Origin: Pseudomonas sp. LBUM920 | Lineage (GTDB): Bacteria; Pseudomonadota; Gammaproteobacteria; Pseudomonadales; Pseudomonadaceae | NCBI RefSeq assembly: GCF_003852315.1 | Contig: NZ_CP027762.1 | Location: 3,205,501 to 3,269,500, forward strand | DNA: 64,000 bases | Direction of reading: 5' to 3' | In this document: positions 1 through 7,828 of the stretch, piece after piece | Numbering within the stretch: position 1 is the first letter of the stretch | How the letters are laid out: each line of letters begins with the position of its first letter | The notes under the pieces: model-generated | Told to the model about the DNA's origin: nothing | Databases searched by the model: none | Seen by the model: the letters and a program-made list of their open reading frames with translations, nothing else | Translations under genes and position numbers: made by a program

Positions 1-444
1 GAACGCACGCCGCACAACGACCCATTGCTGCGCGGCGGTTTCATGAACCTGGGTCACGATTGCACCCCGGCGATGCTCGGTTACGCCGTGATGGAAGGCG
101 TGGGGTTTGGCTTGCTCGATGCCTTGCACGCCGTGCAATCGGCCGGCGCCAGCGTCGGCGCCTGCGCTTTGGTGGGCGGCGGCGCACGCAGCGAGTACTG
201 GGCGCAGTTGTTGGCGAACATCCTGCAGCGCGAGATATTTACCTTGCAGGGCAGCGAATTGAGCGCGTGTATTGGGGCGGCGAAGCTGGGGTTTGTAGCG
301 ATCGGGCAGGGCGCGTCGCTGTTGCACGCGGGCATGCCGGTCAAGGCGCGGTATTGGCCTGATGCGACGCAACAGCCGGTGTTGGAGGCGCGCTATCGCA
401 AGTTCCAAGGGTTACTGATTGCGGCGAAGGCGCTGCACGACTGA
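1..444 (+). CDS. xylB: Xylulokinase, C-terminal part (5' end outside window)
   Basis: Open from the first base; about 147 residues of the C-terminal half of an FGGY-family carbohydrate kinase that phosphorylates D-xylulose to xylulose 5-phosphate in the cytoplasm. The segment RGGFMNLGHD, the EGVGFGLLDAL helix and the GGGARSEYWAQLLANIL motif are typical of the second actin-like ATPase domain of XylB; GGGARS is the adenosine-binding loop. The start codon and sugar-binding domain lie upstream of the window. In pseudomonads xylB usually closes a mannitol/arabitol/xylulose operon. The stop at 442-444 is followed directly by the REP island, so this is likely the last gene of its operon. Other FGGY kinases are possible, but the motif wording fits XylB best. 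Confidence 0.85.
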   Translation, partial: ERTPHNDPLLRGGFMNLGHDCTPAMLGYAVMEGVGFGLLDALHAVQSAGASVGACALVGGGARSEYWAQLLANILQREIFTLQGSELSACIGAAKLGFVAIGQGASLLHAGMPVKARYWPDATQQPVLEARYRKFQGLLIAAKALHD

Positions 445-491
445 TCAGGCGTCTCGTGGTGAGCGAGCTTGCTGTGGCGAGCAGCCTGGCT

Positions 492-623
492 GTGGCGAGC
501 GGGCTTGCCCCGCGTTGGGCTGCGAAGCAGCCCCGGGACAGTCACCGCGTTTCTCCCGACGAATTGAGTCGTCAGGTTTCAGGGCCGCTTCGCGCCCCAA
601 CGCGGGGCAAGCCCGCTCGCCAC
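492..623. repeat. BIME-type REP pair, copy 1 of a 132-bp direct repeat
   Basis: The left arm GTGGCGAGCGGGCTTGCCCC and its reverse complement at the right edge enclose a spacer with a second hairpin (GGGCTGCGAAGCAGCCC). The whole block recurs at 1316-1447 in the same orientation with about two differences by eye (G/A near 536 and C/T near 560). Palindromic REP pairs like this are mobilised by RAYT transposases in Pseudomonas. It lies 3' of xylB and may act as a transcript end or mRNA stabiliser. Confidence 0.9.
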
Positions 624-692
624 AGGAAGCCCGTACATCACAGGAAGCCCGTCCACCACAGAAATCCCATCTACCCCAGGAGGCTCGCTTGC
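621..692. repeat. 18-bp minisatellite, four degenerate units
   Basis: Four consecutive 18-base units start at 621, 639, 657 and 675. The first two differ only in the last bases (CACAGGAAGCCCGT then ACAT or CCAC); units three and four are degenerate. The unit looks like a slipped copy of the REP edge, since it begins where the BIME right arm ends. No coding function is seen. Confidence 0.7.
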
Positions 693-709
693 CACGTGAG
701 TCTGCAGCG

Positions 710-1168
710 TTACAACCAGGCCGCGTCCCACAACGGATAATCACCAATGTGCTCGACCAGCCCGGCTCGTAGAGGGTTGGCGATCACGTAGCGAGCTATT
801 TTCCTAGCGTCTTCCTCGGCCCGCACAGCACGGTCGTGATAGCCGCGCTGCCAGAATCTTTCCCGGCTGCCTCGGGCCCGATTGATACTCAGCGTACTGC
901 GCGACTTGGTCTGGCGCATCACATCGGGCAGGGTCGAGTTATGCAGCTCGAACAACCAATGAAAGTGATCCGGCATGATCACCCACGCCAGTGAGTTGAC
1001 TTGGCCCGCGTCGTGGGTTCGTTTGAATTCTGCTACCAATAATCGTCCCAGCTCAAAACTGTTGAACAAGGGTTGGCGCTGATGCACGACGACGGTAACC
1101 AAATAAGCACGCCCTGATTCTGAGTAACGACCGCGGCGTAATCGGTGAGCGTTGGGCTGACGAGACAA
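710..1168 (-). CDS. REP-associated tyrosine transposase (RAYT)
   Basis: A 152-residue Y1 (HUH) single-strand transposase of the IS200/IS605-related RAYT family, which processes REP hairpins. Visible motifs: N-terminal RLRRGRYSESGRAYLVTVV, the HUH motif in MPDHFHWLFEL, FWQRGYHDRAVR with the family-conserved tyrosine region, and the C-terminal signature ARYVIANPLRAGLVE followed by YPLWDAAW. I start at TTG 1166-1168 because AAGGAG lies 7 bases upstream and known RAYTs begin near this RQPNAHRLRRGR motif; the longer open frame to 1369 runs back through the REP and is not believable protein. The gene sits between two near-identical BIMEs, the usual REPtron arrangement. It looks intact. Confidence 0.9.
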   Translation of the reverse strand: MSRQPNAHRLRRGRYSESGRAYLVTVVVHQRQPLFNSFELGRLLVAEFKRTHDAGQVNSLAWVIMPDHFHWLFELHNSTLPDVMRQTKSRSTLSINRARGSRERFWQRGYHDRAVRAEEDARKIARYVIANPLRAGLVEHIGDYPLWDAAWL

Positions 1169-1315
1169 TCCGTTGCTCCTTGCATGGATAAGAAGCTGTG
1201 ACGCTAGCAGCGCAGCCGGAACACCCGCGTTGACTTCCGTGTCCCCATATTTCCACGGGCCTTTTGTGGCAAGCGGGCTTGTGTGAGCGGGCTTACTGTG
1301 GCGAGCGTGCGGGTT

Positions 1316-1447
1316 GTGGCGAGCGGGCTTGCCCCGCGTTGGGCTGCGAAGCAGCCCCAGGACAGTCACCGCGTTTCTCCCGATGAATTGAGTCGTCAGG
1401 TTTCAGGGCCGCTTCGCGCCCCAACGCGGGGCAAGCCCGCTCGCCAC
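1316..1447. repeat. BIME-type REP pair, copy 2 of the 132-bp direct repeat
   Basis: Nearly identical to 492-623 and in the same orientation, so the RAYT gene is bracketed by direct copies. Upstream, at about 1261-1315, several ragged partial REP heads (GTGGCAAGCGGGCTTG, GTGAGCGGGCTTAC, GTGGCGAGCGTGCGGG) line up in tandem. Apart from the RAYT promoter and start region, the remaining gene-free stretch 1169-1510 holds only this repeat material. Confidence 0.9.
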
Positions 1448-1510
1448 AACCCGCCCGCTCGCCGCAGGAGGCCCACTGACTACAGCTAGCCCACCAGCCA
1501 CTCAATCGGC

Positions 1511-2308
1511 TTACAGCGCATCCCACTGCGGTGCAAACGGCGGCTGCACAAAGCGTTGGTCTTTGGGCAACCGCGCGATGGCTTGCATATCCTGCTCATC
1601 GAGCGTGACGTGCAGCGAATCGAGGTTGGCTTGCTGGCTTTGCGGGCGCTGGGCTTTGGGAATCGCCGCCACGCCTTGTTGGCGTAACCAGGCCAGGGCA
1701 ACTTGCGCTGCGCTGGCGCCGTGCTTGGCGCCGATCTGTGTGAGTACCGGGTCAGTGGCCGCGCGACCCTGTGCCAACGGCGCATACGCGACCATCGGGA
1801 TGCGTTTGCCGCGCAGGTAATTGAGCAGGCGGCTCTGGTCGAGGAACGGGTGGTATTCCACCTGTACCGCGGCAATCGGCGTGCCCAGCACATCGATCGC
1901 CTCGCGCAGCATCGGCATGTTGAAGTTGCACACACCGATGTGTTTCACGCGGCCACTGTCGCGCAGAGCCAACAAAGCGTTCATCACGCCGGGCAGGTCC
2001 ATGTCGACAGCCGGCCAATGCACCATGAACAGATCGACGTAGTCCACCGCCAGCTTGCCGAGGCTCAGCTCAAAGGCTTTTTGCAGCGCGGCCGGCGCCA
2101 ACTGGTCATGCCAGACCTTGGTGGTCAGGAACACCTCGTCGCGGGGGATGCCCGAGTGTCTGATGGCCTGGCCAACGGCGGCTTCGTTGTCGTACAGGGC
2201 GGCGGTGTCGATATGCCGGTAACCCAGCGCCAGGGCACTTTCGACCACCGCCCGGCAGTCATCGCCGGGCATACGGAAGGTACCGAAACCCAATTCAGGC
2301 AGGTTCAT
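1511..2308 (-). CDS. Aldo/keto reductase (DkgB-like)
   Basis: A 265-residue NADPH-dependent aldo/keto reductase with a TIM-barrel fold, usual length for the small bacterial 2,5-diketo-gluconate reductase/methylglyoxal reductase type. Seen: LGFGTFRM near the N-terminus, the GYRHIDTAALYDNE segment with catalytic Asp and Tyr, the LTTKVWHD strand with catalytic Lys, MVHWP with catalytic His, and VCNFN. A C-terminal IPKAQRPQSQQANLD cofactor-binding segment is present. Its ATG shares one base with the stop of the upstream NmrA-like reductase (TGATG), so the two are translationally coupled and probably handle reactive carbonyls or quinones together. Substrate cannot be read from sequence. Confidence 0.9.
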   Translation of the reverse strand: MNLPELGFGTFRMPGDDCRAVVESALALGYRHIDTAALYDNEAAVGQAIRHSGIPRDEVFLTTKVWHDQLAPAALQKAFELSLGKLAVDYVDLFMVHWPAVDMDLPGVMNALLALRDSGRVKHIGVCNFNMPMLREAIDVLGTPIAAVQVEYHPFLDQSRLLNYLRGKRIPMVAYAPLAQGRAATDPVLTQIGAKHGASAAQVALAWLRQQGVAAIPKAQRPQSQQANLDSLHVTLDEQDMQAIARLPKDQRFVQPPFAPQWDAL

Positions 2309-3177
2309 CAGGCATTCGACTCGGCGGTTTTATCTGCCAGCTCGCGCAATACCGTGAGCAGGGAGGTTGTGCCCTTGAGCACCTGATCGTGCTCGAAACA
2401 GATCCAGCCTTCGTTGAAACCATCGACCATGCGCATGCGCGGCAGTGGGTTGTGTGCACCTTGGCCACGCAGCAACGGCTCCCAGGTATCGCGCTCAACC
2501 ACGTCGGCACGCACGTCACGGCCGAGCACTTGTGCCAGGGTCTGGGCGATGTCGTTCGGGCTGACCCATTGGCTTTCCAGTTCGACTACGCGGTGGCCGG
2601 CCCAGTCTTGCTGCAACAACTGCGCGGCGAGTGTGCCGATGTCGGCCGTGGCAACCATTGGTATGCGCTTGTCCAGCGGTTGCAGGAAGCTGTGGATCAC
2701 ACCGGTGTCACGCGCACTGCTGACGTCGTAGGCGGCGTTTTCCATGAACCAGCCCGGGCGCAGGAAGGTTACGGGGATGTCCAGGGCGCTCAACGCCTGC
2801 TCCATCAGCGTGCGCTGGGTCAGCAGGTTGAGCTCTTTGGCCTGCGCGCCGATGGTCGACAGGCACAACACTCGTTGTGGCGCGGCGGCCTTGAGCGCTT
2901 GGCTGACAGCCGCTATCACCACACGCGCTTCAGGAAACCCAGGCTGCGGATCGAAGCCCGGTGGCGGCAGGATGAATACGGCGATCGCGCCCTTGAACGC
3001 TTCGGTCAACGCCTGTGCATCTTCCATCGCGGCGAACGCGATTTCGCAGCCCTGGTCAGCCCAATATGCCGCTTTGCCGGCGTCGCGAATGACGGCGCGA
3101 ACCGGCAGACCTGCCTTGAGGAGGTTATGCGCCAGGGCGCCGCCGACTTTGCCTGTGATGCCAGTGATTACGTACAT
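2308..3177 (-). CDS. NmrA-like NAD(P)-binding reductase (atypical SDR)
   Basis: About 289 residues beginning MYVITGITGKVGGALAHNLL, a Rossmann nucleotide-binding fold with GxTGxxG; the family includes E. coli QorB/YtfG and NmrA. The motif FLRPGWFMEN and the C-terminal substrate lobe fit this family. I start at ATG 3177 because AGGGG lies 8 bases upstream and the Rossmann strand follows at once; an in-frame ATG eight codons earlier has no better ribosome site. The gene is coupled to the downstream aldo/keto reductase by a one-base overlap. A likely role is quinone or carbonyl reduction with NAD(P)H, or redox sensing. A dyad at 3251-3271 sits in promoter position. Confidence 0.85.
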   Translation of the reverse strand: MYVITGITGKVGGALAHNLLKAGLPVRAVIRDAGKAAYWADQGCEIAFAAMEDAQALTEAFKGAIAVFILPPPGFDPQPGFPEARVVIAAVSQALKAAAPQRVLCLSTIGAQAKELNLLTQRTLMEQALSALDIPVTFLRPGWFMENAAYDVSSARDTGVIHSFLQPLDKRIPMVATADIGTLAAQLLQQDWAGHRVVELESQWVSPNDIAQTLAQVLGRDVRADVVERDTWEPLLRGQGAHNPLPRMRMVDGFNEGWICFEHDQVLKGTTSLLTVLRELADKTAESNA

Positions 3178-3250
3178 GCGCTTTACCCCTGTGGGTTCCA
3201 ATGTGTGGAGCCCAGCATAAAGTTCGGCCGACGATGACAGAATAGCGATT

Positions 3251-3271
3251 ACGTCACTGCGTTAGTGACGT
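3251..3271. promoter_or_regulatory. Perfect dyad, candidate operator of the NmrA/aldo-keto reductase pair
   Basis: ACGTCACT, five bases (GCGTT), then AGTGACGT: eight-base perfect arms about 75-95 bases upstream of the reductase start and just past the stop of the Lrp-type gene. There is no T-run, so an operator is more likely than a terminator. The binding regulator is unknown. Confidence 0.4.
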
Positions 3272-3275
3272 GCAA

Positions 3276-3719
3276 TCACGAATCGGCCAGGGGTGGCAAA
3301 CGCCGTTTGACCGGGGTTTTCTTGACAATGGCGGTGTTGGTTTCGGCATAGGCGTTGATCCGGTCCAGCAGGGTGTCGAGGTGGTCCATGGTGCGCACGT
3401 GCAGGCGCGCGATAAAGCAGTCTTCACCCGTGACCTTGTCGCACTCGGTGAACTCGGGAATCGCCTGGATCTGGCGCTCCACCTCCTGCAATTTGCCGGG
3501 CAATGGGCGAATACGCACGATGGCTTGGAGCAAATAGCCGAAGTGTTTGGGGTCGATGTCGACGGTGTAATGGGTCAGCACGCCGCGCTCCTCCAAACGG
3601 CGCAGACGTTCGCCCACGCTGGGCGAAGACAGCCCGGTAATACCCGCCAACGCCTTGAGCGACAGGCGCGAGTCGTCCATCAAGGCGGCGATCAGTTGCT
3701 GGTCGATAGAGTCAATCAT
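3276..3719 (-). CDS. Lrp/AsnC family transcriptional regulator
   Basis: A 147-residue regulator, normal length. The N-terminal helix-turn-helix reads IDQQLIAALMDDSRLSLKALAGITGLSSPSVGERLRRLEERGVL, and the C-terminal RAM effector domain contains TECDKVTGEDCFIARLHVRTMDHLDTLLDRI, with the GxDC-like turn used for amino-acid binding. It is transcribed divergently from the EamA-family exporter at 3828. Lrp-type regulators often control a neighbouring amino-acid exporter, so the exporter is a plausible target. AGGCCGC precedes the ATG. The effector cannot be named. Confidence 0.92.
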   Translation of the reverse strand: MIDSIDQQLIAALMDDSRLSLKALAGITGLSSPSVGERLRRLEERGVLTHYTVDIDPKHFGYLLQAIVRIRPLPGKLQEVERQIQAIPEFTECDKVTGEDCFIARLHVRTMDHLDTLLDRINAYAETNTAIVKKTPVKRRLPPLADS

Positions 3720-3827
3720 GCGGCCTGCCTAATTAAAAAAGGTAATCGAGGGTTTTTGCCTACTTTAGTCGCTGGAGGCGCTGACCGGCAGATTGCCATA
3801 ATTGAGCCTCACTTGAGGAGCGCCATC

Positions 3828-4733
3828 GTGGACACATCTATTCGTCGCGGGTCGTGGGAAATGGTCGCCGCCATGCTGATTTCGGGCACCATCGGCTGGT
3901 TTGTGCTGGTGTCTGGCCTGTCGGTGATCGAAGTGGTGTTCTGGCGCTGCGTGATTGGCGCACTGACGCTGTTGCTGGTGTGTGCGTGGCTGGGTTACTT
4001 GCGGCGAGACCTGCTGACCCGGGCCAAGCTCGGCCTGGCGATGCTCAGTGGTGTGGCCATCGTTGGCAACTGGTTGCTGTTGTTCGAATCCTATTCACGT
4101 GCATCGATTGCCATCAGCACGGCGGTGTACAACGTGCAGCCGTTCATGTTGGTGATGCTGGCGGCGCTGTTTCTGGGTGAGAAGATCACCGTGCAGAAGC
4201 TCGCCTGGTTGAGCGTGGCGTTCCTCGGCATGTTGGCGATTGTCACCGCCCATGGCGAACAGCAAAGCGCTGGCGGGGATTATCTGACCGGCATTGCCCT
4301 GGCGTTGGGCGCAGCGTTTTTGTACGCGATTGCCGCGTTGATCATCAAGCGCTTGAAGGACGTTCCACCCCACTTGATGGCGTTGATCCAGGTGATTACC
4401 GGCGCGCTTTTGCTGGCGCCGTTGGTGCCCTGGCACAGCTTGCCTGCCGCGACCCAGGCCTGGGCTGCGCTGGTCACGCTGGGCATGGTGCACACCGGTT
4501 TGATGTATGTGTTGCTGTACGGGGCGATCCAGAAACTGCCGACCGCCATTACCGGCGCGCTGTCGTTCATCTACCCGATTGCGGCGATCTTTGTCGATTG
4601 GTTCGCCTTTGGGCATCGCCTGGGTTGGCTGCAATGGCTGGGGGTCGTTGCGATTCTGCTGGCGGCAGCGGGGTTGCAGCGGGGCTGGTGGTGGCCCCGC
4701 TTCCCAAGGGTTAGTGCGTGCCCTGAAAGATGA
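3828..4733 (+). CDS. EamA/DMT-family inner-membrane exporter
   Basis: About 301 residues with ten predicted hydrophobic helices and two EamA repeats (roughly residues 10-140 and 155-290), the layout of drug/metabolite transporters such as RhtA and YdcZ-like exporters. The N-terminal repeat carries TIGWFVLVSGLSVIEVVFWR and the second ends SFIYPIAAIFVDWFAFG. The start is GTG 3828, chosen because GAGGAG stands 7 bases before it. It is divergent from an Lrp-type regulator, which suggests amino-acid or metabolite export. Its 3' end overlaps the convergent rlhA end by 23 bases. The substrate is unknown. Confidence 0.88.
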   Translation: MDTSIRRGSWEMVAAMLISGTIGWFVLVSGLSVIEVVFWRCVIGALTLLLVCAWLGYLRRDLLTRAKLGLAMLSGVAIVGNWLLLFESYSRASIAISTAVYNVQPFMLVMLAALFLGEKITVQKLAWLSVAFLGMLAIVTAHGEQQSAGGDYLTGIALALGAAFLYAIAALIIKRLKDVPPHLMALIQVITGALLLAPLVPWHSLPAATQAWAALVTLGMVHTGLMYVLLYGAIQKLPTAITGALSFIYPIAAIFVDWFAFGHRLGWLQWLGVVAILLAAAGLQRGWWWPRFPRVSACPER

Positions 4734-6690
4734 TGTTTTCCGGGTTGAAATGGCCCACGCCGCTGCCCGGCTGCGGCAAGCCAAGGATGTGGCCCTTGAT
4801 CTTGCCCACCACGTGCATCTCGCACGGTTTGCAGTCGAACTTCAGGGTCAGCACTTCATCACCGTGGATCAGTTGCATTGGCGCCACTTTGGTCTTCACC
4901 CCCGTCACGCCCTTGGCCTGTTTAGGGCACAGGTTGAACGAGAACCGCAGGCAGTGCTTGGTGATCATCACCGGCACTTCGCCAGTTTCTTCGTGGGCTT
5001 CAAAGGCGGCGTCGATCAGCTTCACGCCGTGACGGTGGTAGAAGTCCCGGGCTTTCTGGTTGTAGACGTTGGCCAGGAACGACAAATGCGCTTCCGGGTA
5101 CACCGGCGGCGGCGACGTCTCAGCCTTGCGTGCCCCCCGTGGGTGAGCGGCAACGCGGGCGGCGGTCAGCGCCTCGATCACTTCACGGCGCAAGGCCTTG
5201 AGTTGCGAGTTGGGGATGAAGAATGCCTGCGGCGCATCCAGCTCGATGTGCGTGGCGTGGTACTCGGTGGTGCCGAGTTGGCCAAGCAGATCGCGCAGGG
5301 TGTCGAGCGCCTGTTCCGGCTTGTTGGCCACGCCGAACGGGCCGGGCAGGGTGACGCTGGCGCTGATGCCTTCTTCGCTGGTCGCGGTCACGTCCAACTG
5401 GTCTTCACGCAGGCGCGCGACCCACTGCAGGCCAATACGGCGCTCGGCCGAGGTTTTGAGCAGGGCTTGTTGCCAGTTGTGGTCGAGGTTGCGGTTCAGC
5501 GGATGGTTGGGGCGCAACTGGTGCAGGCCGGCCGGCATTTCATTTGGCTCGACGCGGTAGCGGTAGCGTTTCTCGCCGTCTTCTTCGAACTCGCCTTTGG
5601 GGTCGGCGATGTTGGCGCGAAAACCCACGACTTCGCGCTTGATCAGCACATTCAGGCCGTCGCCGTTGGAGAGCGGCTCATGGGTGACTACCTGCAAGTC
5701 GCGCTTGCCGGCTTTTTCCACCACACCCACCGGCAGGCCGGTGAAGGTGGGCGTGTCGAAGGCGCCTATGTCGATCTTGCGGTCGGTGACGAAGTAGTCG
5801 GTGCTGCCCCGGTGGAAGGTTTTTTCCGGGTCGGGCAGGAAGAAATGCGCAGTACGGCCGCTGGAAGCGCGCGCCAGGTCAGGGCGGTCTTCGAGGACGT
5901 CGTCGAGGCGTTGGCGGTAATAGGCGGTGATGTTTTTCACATACCCCATGTCCTTGTAGCGGCCTTCGATCTTGAACGAACGCACACCGGCTTCAACCAA
6001 GGCGCGGATGTTGGCGCTCTGGTTGTTGTCTTTCATCGACAGCAGGTGTTTTTCAAAGGCCACCACGCGGCCCTGGTCATCTTTCAAGGTGTACGGCAGG
6101 CGGCAGGCCTGGGAGCAATCGCCACGGTTGGCGCTGCGGCCATTTTGCGCGTGGGAGATATTGCATTGCCCGGAGAACGCCACGCACAGGGCGCCGTGGA
6201 TGAAGAACTCGATGGCGGCATCGGTTTCATCGGCGATTGCGCGGATTTCCTGCAGGTTCAGCTCGCGGGCCAACACCAACTGCGAGAAACCGGCCTGGTC
6301 GAGAAACTTGGCGCGGCCCAGGGTGCGGATGTCGGTCTGGGTGCTGGCGTGCAGCTCGATGGGCGGAATATCCAGCTCCATCACGCCCAGGTCTTGCACG
6401 ATCAGCGCATCGACGCCGGCGTCGTACAGCTGATGGATCAGCTTGCGCGCGGGTTCCAGTTCGTTGTCGTGCAGGATGGTGTTGATGGTGGTGAATACGC
6501 GGGCGTGGTAACGGCGGGCGAATTCGACCAATTGAGCGATGTCGCTCACCTCGTTACACGCGTTGTGGCGTGCGCCGAAGCTTGGTCCACCAATGTAGAT
6601 GGCGTCGGCGCCATGCAAGATAGCCTCGCGCGCGATGGCGACATCGCGGGCCGGGCTGAGCAATTCCAGGTGATGCTTGGGCAAGGACAT
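4711..6690 (-). CDS. rlhA: 23S rRNA 5-hydroxycytidine C2501 synthase (U32 peptidase family)
   Basis: 659 residues that follow E. coli RlhA (YdcP) closely from memory: LELLSPARDxAIAREAILHGADAIYIGGPSFGARHN at the N-terminus, the U32 block HGALCVAFSGQCNISHAQNGRSANRGDCSQACRLPY, FKIEGRYKDMGYVKNITAYYR, and the C-terminal NLCPKQAKG plus FDCKPCEMHVVGKIKGH. The clustered cysteines of the U32 block and the C-terminal lobe are present and could bind an iron-sulfur centre. The product hydroxylates C2501 in the peptidyl-transferase loop, using prephenate according to published work on the E. coli enzyme. I start at ATG 6690, matching the E. coli N-terminus; the open frame continues 22 codons upstream without motifs. 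Confidence 0.93.
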   Translation of the reverse strand: MSLPKHHLELLSPARDVAIAREAILHGADAIYIGGPSFGARHNACNEVSDIAQLVEFARRYHARVFTTINTILHDNELEPARKLIHQLYDAGVDALIVQDLGVMELDIPPIELHASTQTDIRTLGRAKFLDQAGFSQLVLARELNLQEIRAIADETDAAIEFFIHGALCVAFSGQCNISHAQNGRSANRGDCSQACRLPYTLKDDQGRVVAFEKHLLSMKDNNQSANIRALVEAGVRSFKIEGRYKDMGYVKNITAYYRQRLDDVLEDRPDLARASSGRTAHFFLPDPEKTFHRGSTDYFVTDRKIDIGAFDTPTFTGLPVGVVEKAGKRDLQVVTHEPLSNGDGLNVLIKREVVGFRANIADPKGEFEEDGEKRYRYRVEPNEMPAGLHQLRPNHPLNRNLDHNWQQALLKTSAERRIGLQWVARLREDQLDVTATSEEGISASVTLPGPFGVANKPEQALDTLRDLLGQLGTTEYHATHIELDAPQAFFIPNSQLKALRREVIEALTAARVAAHPRGARKAETSPPPVYPEAHLSFLANVYNQKARDFYHRHGVKLIDAAFEAHEETGEVPVMITKHCLRFSFNLCPKQAKGVTGVKTKVAPMQLIHGDEVLTLKFDCKPCEMHVVGKIKGHILGLPQPGSGVGHFNPENIIFQGTH

Positions 6691-6939
6691 AGTTTTTTTA
6701 GTCAGGCTTGTCACGGTTGAGGCGGGCATTGTAGCTGTGAAATGCCGGGTGGGCACCTACCGCAGGGCTGTCTGGGCGAATGGGGGGAGGTGGGTTGGGG
6801 GCATATCCGTTGCTGTGGTCACGGCGGCTGGTGGTTCCGCTCTTACAGCGGGTCACTTTTGGCAAACGCCCCAAAAGTAACCAAAAGGTCTGTGCCCCAC
6901 CACTCGGCCCCTCGCTTGGGCTCGGTGTGCCCTCACTCC

Positions 6940-7028
6940 GGCTTGAATCCGTGGGCCGCCGCGACGGGCCATCCATGGCCCAACGCGGCTAACCCGGCGT
7001 CCTGCCGGGTTACCCACGGATTCAAGCC
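6940..7028. repeat. Nested inverted repeat of a probable dispersed Pseudomonas element
   Basis: Outer arms GGCTTGAATCCGTGGG (6940-6955) and its perfect complement (7013-7028); an inner hairpin AACCCGG/CCGGGTT at 6991-7011 lies inside. The pair would fold into a long branched hairpin. There is no T-run and no ORF. The wording resembles non-coding repeats common in fluorescent pseudomonads, which needs a search to confirm. Confidence 0.65.
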
Positions 7029-7173
7029 TGCGTTCGGCCAGCGTGGTTGACGGGGCCTGTCAGATCAAGATCAAAAGCAGAGCACGGCGGCCTAGTAGCC
7101 GACCTGAGTGGTTGAAGCAAAAGCGGATCAACAGCACAGCGACGCGCTTCTATCTGATGAACTGAGCTCCAAA

Positions 7174-7262
7174 TGTGGGAGCGGGCTTGCTCGCGAATGC
7201 GGTGTGTCAGCTACACATGAGCTGACTGACCCACCGCCTTCGCGAGCAAGCCCGCTCCCACA
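7174..7262. repeat. REP pair (BIME), GTGGGAGCGGGCTTGCTCGC type
   Basis: TGTGGGAGCGGGCTTGCTCG starts at 7174 and its reverse complement ends at 7262, with a 40-base spacer. The same pair with a different spacer lies at 16303-16391. This REP class differs from the GGGCTTGCCCC class around the RAYT gene. Confidence 0.92.
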
Positions 7263-7376
7263 GTTTGACCGAGTACAGACCGCCAGCATCGCACTGCTTG
7301 GCTTACCTGCGATGCAGACACCTCGGTCTATCTGACGCTATCGCGCCAACCCTTGATGGGTATTGCCAGCGATAAC

Positions 7377-7757
7377 TCAGGCCTTGGCCGCCATCGCGGT
7401 GACTTCCACGCGCATGCCTTCAACGGCCAGTGCGGCCACGCCTACGGCGGCGCGAACCGGCCACGGCTTGGCGAAAAAGCGTTTGTAGACCTCATTGAAC
7501 GCGGCGCGATCAGCCATGTCGGTGAGGTAGATGGTCAGGTGCATCACTCGGTCCATGGAACTGCCGGCTTTTTCCAGCGCGACTTTCAGCGCTTGCAGGG
7601 TGCATTCGCTTTGCTGGGTGACGTCGCCGAGTTCGAGGCTGCCATCGGCGCGGGTTGGGATCTGGGTGGAGACCAGGATGCCGTTGAAGCCGACGACGTC
7701 GGAGGAAATCGAGTCGGCATCCGGATCGGGGGTGTAGCTCAGGTCGTGGTTGGCCAT
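7377..7757 (-). CDS. RidA/YjgF family enamine/imine deaminase
   Basis: 126 residues, typical size for this trimeric family that hydrolyses reactive 2-aminoacrylate-type imines. Seen: SSDVVGFNGILVSTQIPTRADGSLELGDVTQQSECTLQALKVALEKAGSSMDRVMHLTIYLTDM and the C-terminal PVRAAVGVAALAVEGMRVEVTAMA. The arginine in RAAVGVAALA corresponds to the substrate-binding Arg of RidA, and the final Glu of VEV matches the conserved acid. The start is ATG 7757, with AGAGG about 5 bases upstream; a longer frame to 7793 is less likely. The gene runs in the same direction as the FabF-like gene and is about 70 bases after it, so the two may share a transcript. Confidence 0.9.
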   Translation of the reverse strand: MANHDLSYTPDPDADSISSDVVGFNGILVSTQIPTRADGSLELGDVTQQSECTLQALKVALEKAGSSMDRVMHLTIYLTDMADRAAFNEVYKRFFAKPWPVRAAVGVAALAVEGMRVEVTAMAAKA

Positions 7758-7828
7758 GGGCGCCTCTGGTTGGCTGTAGCAGAAGGCGCACATGGTCCCC
7801 GAAAATCACGGCAGGGGCAAACCGGGGG

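Larger units (their letters stand above)
6691..7376. other. Gene-free stretch rich in dispersed repeats
   Basis: No credible coding sequence in 685 bases. 6691-6830 is probably the rlhA upstream region. 6860-7060 holds a multi-hairpin element of a kind I recall as scattered through fluorescent Pseudomonas genomes (TGGCAAACGCCCCAAAAGTAA followed by palindromes). 7174-7262 is a REP pair. Short open frames here have no family signature. Confidence 0.7.

Noticed and set aside
445..772. Several overlapping short frames in the REP island
   Set aside because: They translate the repeats and the 18-bp units into repetitive Arg/Pro/Gln strings with no gene signals.
1169..1369. N-terminal extension of the RAYT frame
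   Set aside because: Encoded by REP sequence; the AAGGAG-TTG start at 1168 and family N-terminus argue for the shorter protein.
4507..6720. Open frame of about 740 codons antisense to rlhA
   Set aside because: rlhA has clear family motifs along its length; the opposite frame has none and comes from third-position GC bias.
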